Below are positions 7,122 through 12,523 of a stretch of 12,523 nt of DNA, piece by piece. The notes beneath the pieces were generated by a model, which worked only from the letters and a program-made list of their open reading frames with translations, did no database searches and was not told the origin of the DNA. The position numbers and the translations under genes are program-made. Numbering within the stretch: the first letter of the stretch is position 1; the number at the start of each line of letters is the position of its first letter. The DNA is from JBJXFE01 sp046153875 (lineage in GTDB: Bacteria; Planctomycetota; Phycisphaerae; Phycisphaerales; UBA1924), in assembly GCA_046153875.1 (NCBI GenBank), contig JBJXFE010000070.1, positions 1 to 12,523 on the forward strand. Direction: 5' to 3'.

Positions 7122-9353
7122 ATGAACCGGTTATCAAGACTCGCGCTGCCCGGGGCCGTGCTGTTCGCCGCGGCGGCGCTCGCCCAGACCCCGGTCGGTT
7201 CGGCGCTGACGTACCAGGGCGAGCTCCGCCAATCGGGCAATCCGGTGAACGGCGCCGCGGACTTCCGGTTCCGGCTCTACTCAGCCGACACGGGCGGCAG
7301 CCAACTGGGGCCGGAGGTCCCGATCAACAACGGCGCGCTGACGAGCGGACGGTTCACCGCGTCGCTCGACTTCGGGGCCGGCGCGTTCGGGTCCGACGCG
7401 CGATGGCTGGAGATCGACGTGCGGAGCCCGGCGGGTGCCGGCGCGTTCGTGACGCTCTCGCCCCGCCAGCGCCTCACCGCCGCGCCCGTGGCCCAGTTTG
7501 CGCTCGGCGCGACCTCCGCGGTGACCGCGGCCAATGCCGGTCAGCTCAACGGTCAGCCCGGCTCGTTCTATCAGAGCGCCTCGAACCTGACGGGCACCCT
7601 GCCCAGCGGGGCGCTCAGCGGGCTGTACTCCGGGAGTCTGACGTTCTCGGCCTCTCCAGCGTTCACGGGTGCCGGTTCGCCGTTCTCGGTGACGAGCAGC
7701 ACGCTCGTGTCGAACCTCAACGCCGACCTGCTCGACGGCCTGAACTCAACCGCGTTCCTGCAGTCGATCCCCGTGCCCATGACGCTGGTCGGGACCAGCT
7801 CGGGGCACATCGTGCTGGGGCAGAACTCGTCCACGACCAGTACGTCCTCGGGCGTCTACGGGCGTTCATCGGCGGCGAGCGGCATAACGTACGGCGGGCG
7901 TTTCGAGACGGCGAGCGTGTTGGGCATCGGCGTCTTCGGCAGGGCCGAGGCCCTGAGCGGGACGAACTTCGGCGGCCGGTTCGAGTCGCTGAGCCCCGAC
8001 GGCACCGGCGTGTATGGATTCGCCGCAAACGCGGGCGGCTTCAACTACGGCGTGTACGGGCGCAGCAACAGCACGCTGGGCAGCGGCGTGTACGGCACCG
8101 CGACCGCCGCCACCGGCATGACCACCGGCGTGTACGGGGAGAGCAGCGCCACGTCCGGGCGCGGCGTCTTCGGCCGGGCGATCTCGGCCACGGGCAGCAC
8201 CCACGGCGGGTGGTTCGAGAGCGACAGCACCTCCGGGCGCGGCGTGTACGGGCGGGCCGGCGCCGGCACCGGTGTGACCATCGGCGTGCGCGGCGATAGC
8301 GAGAGCACGTCCGGGGTGGGCGTCTTTGGCGTGGCCAATGCCGCGAGCGGCACGACATTCGGCGGGCGGTTCCACAACGACAGCACGTCCGGGCGCGGCG
8401 TGCACGGGTTCGCACTCGCGTCGAGCGGCACGACCTTCGGCGTGCTGGGCGAGAGCGCCAGCACCTCCGGACGCGGCGTCGCCGGCCTGGCGAGCGCGAC
8501 AAGCGGCGTCAACTACGGCGGGAGATTCGAGACGCTCAGCACCGACGGGTACGGGGTGTACGGCGTGGCGTCCGCGACGACCGGAATAAACGTCGGCGTC
8601 CAGGGCGTGACGAACAGCTCGGGGGGCTACGCCGTCTACGGCGTCGCCACCGCCGCCAGCGGCTTCTCCACTGGCGGGTACTTCCAGAGCGACGGCGCGA
8701 TCGGGCGCGGCGTGGTCGGTTCGGTCACGAGTGTGATGGGTGTCGGGACCAAGTACGCCGTGTTCGGTATCGGTAGCACGCCGTCCACGTGGGCTGTGTA
8801 CGCCAGCGGCGACCTTGGCGCGAGCGGGTTCAAGTCCTTCCGCATCGACCACCCCGACGACCCCGAGAACAAGTACCTGCTGCATTACTGCGCCGAGAGC
8901 CCCGAGGTGACCAACTTCTACTCGGGCACCGCGCCGCTCGACGGTGCGGGCGAGGCCGTCGTCGCGCTCCCGCCCTACTTCGCCAAGATCAACAAGGACC
9001 CGCGCTACACGCTCACGGCCGTGGGCGCGCCGATGCCCATGCTGCACGTGGGCACGCGGATCGACGAGGGCGCGCTGAGTGCCGGGGCGGCGGCCGGGCC
9101 GGGCGCGCCGGCGCCGGCCTGTTCGTTCCGTATTGCGGGGGGTGCACCGGGCGGGGCTGTCTCCTGGCGCGTCGAAGCCCTGCGCAACGACCTGCGCATG
9201 CGGCTCCGCGGCGCACCGGTGGAACTTGACAAGATCGGCGTTGAGCGCGGCACGTATCAGCACCCGGAGTACTACGGCCAGCCGGCGGAACGGGGCATGG
9301 ACCATCGGCCATCGTGGGATCGCGAGGCCGCCGCTGGAGGGGGGAACCCATGA
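7122..9353 (+). CDS. Secreted fibre-like protein with eleven 26-residue repeats
   Basis: GGAGAG at 7111-7116 sets the ATG at 7122 (743 residues). A Sec signal peptide ends at AALAQ (about residue 22). The N-terminal domain (25-130; TYQGELRQSG, RWLEIDVRSPAG, LSPRQRLTAAPVAQFAL) is shared with the paralogue two genes on. Residues 244-529 are eleven tandem 26-residue repeats starting G-V-Y/F-G and rich in Gly, Ser and Thr. Such glycine-spaced short repeats suggest a beta-solenoid or trimeric fibre shaft (inference). The C-terminal domain (570-743; FRIDHP, NKYLLHYCAESPEV, YGQPAE) is also shared with the paralogue. A Gly/Ala/Pro-rich insert near 650-675 interrupts it. No enzyme motif is seen. It is first in a translationally coupled operon; the longer upstream reading frame overlaps the sigma gene and is unlikely. 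Confidence 0.88.
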   Translation: MNRLSRLALPGAVLFAAAALAQTPVGSALTYQGELRQSGNPVNGAADFRFRLYSADTGGSQLGPEVPINNGALTSGRFTASLDFGAGAFGSDARWLEIDVRSPAGAGAFVTLSPRQRLTAAPVAQFALGATSAVTAANAGQLNGQPGSFYQSASNLTGTLPSGALSGLYSGSLTFSASPAFTGAGSPFSVTSSTLVSNLNADLLDGLNSTAFLQSIPVPMTLVGTSSGHIVLGQNSSTTSTSSGVYGRSSAASGITYGGRFETASVLGIGVFGRAEALSGTNFGGRFESLSPDGTGVYGFAANAGGFNYGVYGRSNSTLGSGVYGTATAATGMTTGVYGESSATSGRGVFGRAISATGSTHGGWFESDSTSGRGVYGRAGAGTGVTIGVRGDSESTSGVGVFGVANAASGTTFGGRFHNDSTSGRGVHGFALASSGTTFGVLGESASTSGRGVAGLASATSGVNYGGRFETLSTDGYGVYGVASATTGINVGVQGVTNSSGGYAVYGVATAASGFSTGGYFQSDGAIGRGVVGSVTSVMGVGTKYAVFGIGSTPSTWAVYASGDLGASGFKSFRIDHPDDPENKYLLHYCAESPEVTNFYSGTAPLDGAGEAVVALPPYFAKINKDPRYTLTAVGAPMPMLHVGTRIDEGALSAGAAAGPGAPAPACSFRIAGGAPGGAVSWRVEALRNDLRMRLRGAPVELDKIGVERGTYQHPEYYGQPAERGMDHRPSWDREAAAGGGNP
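7851..8708 (+). repeat. Eleven tandem 78-bp coding repeats
   Basis: All eleven units are exactly 26 codons with no insertion or deletion. The consensus starts G-V-Y-G-x-A, passes S-G-x-T-x-G at positions 10-15 and ends E-S-x-S-T-S-G-R. Units 5 to 11 strictly alternate between a G-G-x-F and a G-V-x-G centre, giving a 52-residue super-repeat. A degraded twelfth unit begins at 8709 (GVVGSV). Confidence 0.9.
9336..9340 (+). promoter_or_regulatory. Ribosome binding site of the micro-ORF
   Basis: GGAGG, continued by four more G, lies nine bases before the ATG at 9350. It sits inside the end of the upstream gene and serves only this small frame, which supports translation of the micro-ORF. Confidence 0.6.
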
Positions 9354-9439
9354 AGGACCCGAAATGGCGGTCGCCGCACGGCAAGCCCGGGGCAGACCCC
9401 GAGCCGTCGAGACCACAGTTGGAGGGTGTGCATCCATGA
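9350..9439 (+). CDS. 29-codon micro-ORF linking the two fibre genes
   Basis: The frame begins MKDPKWRSPHGK and ends QLEGVHP. Its ATG overlaps the upstream TGA as ATGA (9350-9353), and its own TGA overlaps the next gene's ATG as ATGA (9436-9439), so it exactly fills the gap between the paralogues. A strong GGAGG site precedes it. The peptide is hydrophilic, with several Lys/Arg and Pro, and has no membrane segment. It could be a working peptide or only a translational bridge that delivers ribosomes to the next start. A small hairpin (CGGGG/CCCCG, 9388-9401) lies within it. No homologue is known to me. Confidence 0.55.
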   Translation: MKDPKWRSPHGKPGADPEPSRPQLEGVHP

Positions 9440-11349
9440 CAGACGGACGCTGCATCGCGCGGGCCGCGCTCTTGGTGCTTCTCATCATGTCACGGGCAGT
9501 CCTGGCCCAGACGGGCGTGGGAACGGCGCTGACCTATCAGGGCGAACTGCGCCAATCCGGCAGCCCAGCGACCGGCGCCGCGGACTTTCGATTCCGGCTC
9601 TACAACGCCGAGGCCGGGGGCGGCCTTGTCGGGACGGAGGTGCCGGTCCACAACCTCGCCCTCACCGACGGGCGCTTCACTGCAGCGCTGGACTTCGGCG
9701 CGACCGCGTTCGGACCCGATGCGCGATGGCTCGAGATCGACGTCCGCAGCCCGGCGGGCGCGGGCGTGTTCATCACGCTGGCGCCGCGCCAGCGGATCAC
9801 CGCCGCGCCCGTCGCGCAGTTCGCGCTGGCCGGCAACGAGGGTCCGGCCGGACCGCCCGGGCCGTCCGGGGCTCAGGGCCAACCAGGCCCGCCGGGGGCG
9901 CCCGGCCCACAGGGCAATCCCGGCCTTCAAGGCAATCCCGGCCCGCAGGGCAACTCCGGTCCGCAAGGCGTGCCCGGCCCGATCGGTCCGGCCGGCGCTC
10001 TTGGGCCCCCGGGCCCGCCGGGTGTGCCGTGGAGCCTCTTCGGCGCCTCGGCGTACTACACCGGCGGCAACGTCGGCATCGGCACGAGTGCACCCGCCGA
10101 GGCCCTCCACGTGCGGGGCGTGTCCCCCCGGTTCCGACTGGAGGACGCCTCGGTTCCCGGCGGGTTCACGCTTATCGAGGATCCCCAGCCGACCCAGTTG
10201 CGCTTCTCCAAGACCAACGCCGCGGGCCAGGTGCTCTTCGACCTGAACCCCAAGCCGACGGACGGTCTCAGCGCCGCGACGGTGCGGTTCTTCCGGGAGA
10301 CGGCCACCACCGGCCCCCGGGCCGTGCAGTTCCTGCGGGGCAACGGCACGTCACAGGCGTCGGCGAGCATCGGCGTGGACGGTGCCCACAGCTTCCTCCA
10401 GGCCCACGGCGGCAGCGTCGGCATCGGCACGACGACGCCGACGGAGGCGTTCGACGTCAACGGCACGATCATGGCGCGCAACCGGCTGCTCGCCGGCCAC
10501 CCCAATCCGTTCTTCTGGGCCGATCCGGTTCAGGGGTTCGTCGGCGTCGGGCGGAACACCCCGATGAACACCACCGAGGTGTTCGGGCTGCACAGGAACA
10601 CGACGGGGTTCGGCGGGATGTACGTGCGCACCGCTGGCGGGAAGCCGTACTACGGGTACTCCTCCAGCGGCGCCGTGGACGCGTACCACTATTACCTGGA
10701 CGACGGCAACACCGGATCATGGCGGCTGTTCCACGATGGGGACGACCGCCTCATCGTCGGCACCGAGCAGGGGCCGTTCGGAACGTACTCACACGTCGCG
10801 ATCAACAACGCCGTGCTGTCTGCAGACAACGCGGTCTTTGGCCAGGACGTGATCGTCATCGGCACGCTCTCCAAGGGCGGCGGGTCATTCAGGATCGACC
10901 ATCCCCTCGATCCGGCGAACAAGTACCTCTCCCACTCGTTCGTCGAGTCGCCGGACATGATGAATATCTACAACGGCAACACCGTCACCGGGGCCGACGG
11001 CTACGCGACCGTCGACCTCCCCGAGTGGTTCGAGACGCTCAACCGCGACTTCCGCTACCAGCTGACGGTCGTGGACGAGGCCGACCTCGACGTGTTCGTG
11101 TTCGCCAAGGTTGTCCGCAAGATCGCCGGGAACCGGTTCACCATCCGCACGAGCCTCCCGCACGTCGAGGTCTCGTGGCAGGTCACGGGCGTCCGACACG
11201 ACGCGTGGGCGGAGGCCCACCGCATCCGCGTGGAGGAGGAGAAACCGGAGCACGACCGCGGGCGATACCTGCACCCGGAGTTGTACGGCCAGCCGCCGGA
11301 GATGCGGGTTGAGCCCGGGCCCGCCCGCCGGAAGGAGAGTGAGCGGTGA
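9436..11349 (+). CDS. Secreted collagen-like fibre protein, paralogue of the 7122 gene
   Basis: The 637-residue product has a signal peptide ending AVLAQ (about residue 25). Its N-terminal domain nearly matches the first fibre gene (TYQGELRQSG, DARWLEIDVRSPAGAG). A collagen-like stalk of 21 uninterrupted Gly-X-Y triplets follows (136-198). The middle holds three V-G-I/V-G-x-x-x-P motifs like those in phage and bacterial tail-fibre proteins (NVGIGTSAPAEALHV; SVGIGTTTPTEAFDV; FVGVGRNTP). The C-terminal domain (485-637; FRIDHPLDPANKYL, FVESPDMMNIYNG, YLHPELYGQPPE) is a conserved module of secreted bacterial repeat proteins, shared with the paralogue. A trimeric, rod-like surface or extracellular fibre is likely (inference). 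GGAGG at 9421-9425 precedes the ATG by ten bases. The stop overlaps the next GTG. Confidence 0.9.
   Translation: MTDGRCIARAALLVLLIMSRAVLAQTGVGTALTYQGELRQSGSPATGAADFRFRLYNAEAGGGLVGTEVPVHNLALTDGRFTAALDFGATAFGPDARWLEIDVRSPAGAGVFITLAPRQRITAAPVAQFALAGNEGPAGPPGPSGAQGQPGPPGAPGPQGNPGLQGNPGPQGNSGPQGVPGPIGPAGALGPPGPPGVPWSLFGASAYYTGGNVGIGTSAPAEALHVRGVSPRFRLEDASVPGGFTLIEDPQPTQLRFSKTNAAGQVLFDLNPKPTDGLSAATVRFFRETATTGPRAVQFLRGNGTSQASASIGVDGAHSFLQAHGGSVGIGTTTPTEAFDVNGTIMARNRLLAGHPNPFFWADPVQGFVGVGRNTPMNTTEVFGLHRNTTGFGGMYVRTAGGKPYYGYSSSGAVDAYHYYLDDGNTGSWRLFHDGDDRLIVGTEQGPFGTYSHVAINNAVLSADNAVFGQDVIVIGTLSKGGGSFRIDHPLDPANKYLSHSFVESPDMMNIYNGNTVTGADGYATVDLPEWFETLNRDFRYQLTVVDEADLDVFVFAKVVRKIAGNRFTIRTSLPHVEVSWQVTGVRHDAWAEAHRIRVEEEKPEHDRGRYLHPELYGQPPEMRVEPGPARRKESER
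9841..10029 (+). repeat. Collagen-like repeat tract, 21 Gly-X-Y triplets
   Basis: Every third codon is Gly for 63 residues with no break. Pro fills many X positions; Gln and Asn are frequent in place of the charged residues common in other bacterial collagens. GPQGN-type blocks recur. Confidence 0.92.
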
Positions 11350-11750
11350 CCCGATCTATTCTGATCTCGTTCGCGGTTTCGTTCGCGCTCGCAGTACCCG
11401 CAGCGGGGCAGATGGGCCCCAACCTCGACCTCTCGTGGAGCACGATCGACGGGGGAGGCGGGGTCTCCACGGGCGGGGGCTTCTCGCTGCACGCCACGAT
11501 CGCGCAGCCGGACGCGGGCGCCATGGCCGGCGGCGCATTCGAGCTCGCGGGCGGGTTCTGGGCCGGCGGCGGCCCGCCGCCGTGCTATCCCGATTGCAAC
11601 GGCAGCGGAAGTCTCAGCGTCGCCGATTTCGGGTGCTTCCAGGGCAAGTACGTCCTGGGCGATCTCTACGCCGACTGCAACGGGAGCGGAGCCCTCAGCG
11701 TCGCCGACTTCGGGTGCTTCCAGGGCAAGTACGTGCTGGGGTGCCCGTGA
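11346..11750 (+). CDS. Small secreted protein with two dockerin-like repeats
   Basis: AAGGAG (11332-11337) sets the GTG start, which overlaps the preceding TGA as GTGA. The 134-residue product has a signal peptide (about 1-22). A glycine-rich module at 28-75 (WSTIDGGGGVSTGGGF, ATIAQPDAG, FELAGGFWAGG) is often found in secreted planctomycete proteins. A Pro linker then leads to two 27-residue dockerin-like repeats (D-C-N-G-S-G-x-L-S-V-A-D-F-G-C-F). The third acidic ligand of each EF-hand-like loop is Ser rather than the more usual Asp, so calcium binding may be weak. The closely spaced Cys residues may form disulfides. Phycisphaerae use such tails on exported proteins, probably for sorting or anchoring (family knowledge and inference). 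As the last gene of the operon it may tether or cap the fibres. Confidence 0.88.
   Translation: MTRSILISFAVSFALAVPAAGQMGPNLDLSWSTIDGGGGVSTGGGFSLHATIAQPDAGAMAGGAFELAGGFWAGGGPPPCYPDCNGSGSLSVADFGCFQGKYVLGDLYADCNGSGALSVADFGCFQGKYVLGCP
11592..11747 (+). repeat. Tandem 81-bp dockerin-coding repeat
   Basis: The second unit begins at 11673, giving a period of 27 codons. The GTGCTTCCAGGGCAAGTACG tract is identical in both copies, pointing to a recent internal duplication. Confidence 0.85.
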
Positions 11751-11787
11751 ACCGCGGGACCGGGAGCCTGTTCGCCGCGGCCGGCGC

Positions 11788-11824
11788 AAGAAAAGACCCC
11801 GCCCAGGTTTACCTGAGCGGGGTC
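11788..11824 (-). terminator. Intrinsic terminator of the rRNA operon
   Basis: On the minus strand a GC-rich stem (GACCCCGC/GCGGGGTC, continued by CAGGT/ACCTG) is followed by TTTTCTT. It lies just after the 5S gene and 38 bases beyond the stop of the convergent fibre operon. Confidence 0.9.
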
Positions 11825-11965
11825 AAGCGTCGGCGATGACCTACTTTCCCGCGATGCAGTATCATCGGCGGCCCCGGCTTAACTGCTGTGTTCGAGATGG
11901 GAACAGGTGTTTCCCGGGGCCTATGGTCACCGACAAATCCGGTGCGGCGCTTTCGAGCCGCACCG
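11792..11965. repeat. Right copy of the 174-bp direct repeat (5S unit)
   Basis: Gap-free partner of 2544-2717 in the same orientation, with 163 of 174 bases identical by manual alignment. This copy adjoins the 23S gene and keeps the consensus 5S bases, so it is presumably the parent or the maintained copy. Confidence 0.9.
11827..11936 (-). rRNA. rrf: 5S ribosomal RNA
   Basis: The minus strand shows the standard 5S landmarks: a terminal helix GTCGGTGA/TCGCCGAC, GTTCCCATCTCGAAC for loop C, GCAGTTAAGCC, and GATGATAC with GAAAGTAGG for loop E. Helix II (GGCCCCGG/CCGGGGCC) pairs fully. It follows the 23S 3' end by about 190 bases and is followed by a terminator, the usual operon end. Ends are set from the terminal helix and may be off by a few bases. 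Confidence 0.93.
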
Positions 11966-11966
11966 G
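11939..11966 (-). other. Perfect hairpin just before the 5S RNA
   Basis: CCGGTGCGGC and GCCGCACCGG form a ten-base stem around an eight-base loop in the 23S-5S spacer transcript. It is probably a processing signal or structural spacer; it recurs, damaged, beside the left 5S copy. Confidence 0.65.
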
Positions 11967-12129
11967 GTGAATGTCCGGATGATGATGAACGTCCGTTGAA
12001 GCGAGTGTTGCAGTTTCACGCGATTCCTGTCCCGACCAGGGACAGGGTTGATGCACCGGGAGCGCCGTACCGGGCCTGCCCGTCCGCCCCCCAACGGGCG
12101 GATGAGGTCAGCCGCGGCGGCTGGTTGGT
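11967..12129 (-). other. 23S-5S internal spacer, no tRNA
   Basis: No tRNA is recognisable. Two further hairpins are present: CCTGTCCC/GGGACAGG (12026-12046) and TCCGCCC/GGGCGGA (12083-12102). The spacer is fairly long for this position. It is not seen next to the left 5S copy, whose homology stops at 2717. Confidence 0.6.

Positions 12130-12523
<394 letters not shown>

Noticed and set aside
7851..8708. Repeat tract considered as a CRISPR array
   Set aside because: Units are coding, contiguous and in frame, with no constant repeat/unique spacer pattern.
7866..9488. 540-residue minus-strand frame opposite the first fibre gene
   Set aside because: Its His/Ala/Gly-rich repetitiveness simply mirrors the 78-bp repeats on the other strand; no start site or domain supports it.
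11111..11839. 242-residue Arg-rich frame across the end of the operon
   Set aside because: It overlaps two supported genes and reaches into the 5S terminator; composition is that of an out-of-frame GC-rich reading.

Overview
The window looks like high-GC chromosomal DNA of a planctomycete, most likely a member of the Phycisphaerae. The grounds are protein types, not a database match. They are an ECF sigma factor followed directly by a Ser/Thr kinase with a TPR tail, secreted FG-GAP and collagen-like proteins, and short C-terminal dockerin-like repeats of the type common in Phycisphaerae.

Left part (1-2510): the C-terminal end of an IS5-like transposase; a secreted seven-repeat FG-GAP propeller protein with a dockerin-like tail; a possible 41-residue membrane peptide; and a two-zinc-ribbon (zf-TFIIB) protein. 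Next comes a diverged 5S rRNA copy on the minus strand (about 2579-2688) that still has its terminator and a flanking hairpin. A sulfotransferase (2751-3689) follows.

Central part (3961-7121): on the minus strand, an ECF sigma factor gene (6402-6977) is coupled through a TAGTG overlap to a receptor-type Ser/Thr kinase (3961-6402). A 144-bp divergent intergenic region carrying an inverted repeat separates this pair from a plus-strand operon.

The operon (7122-11750) has four reading frames, each overlapping the next by four bases. They are a secreted fibre-like protein with eleven exact 26-residue repeats; a 29-codon micro-ORF; a second fibre-like protein with a 21-triplet collagen-like stalk; and a small secreted protein ending in two dockerin-like repeats. 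The two large proteins share their N-terminal and C-terminal domains and differ in the stalk between them. I infer a two-fibre surface assembly with a small dockerin-bearing partner, possibly controlled by the neighbouring sigma/kinase pair. This assembly is the best candidate here for an undescribed system.

Right end (11788-12523): the 3' end of a 23S rRNA gene, a spacer without tRNA, a canonical-looking 5S rRNA and its terminator, all on the minus strand. The two 5S units are direct repeats (163 of 174 positions identical by my manual alignment, no gaps) exactly 9,248 bp apart. They bracket the sulfotransferase, kinase/sigma pair and fibre operon like the ends of a cassette.
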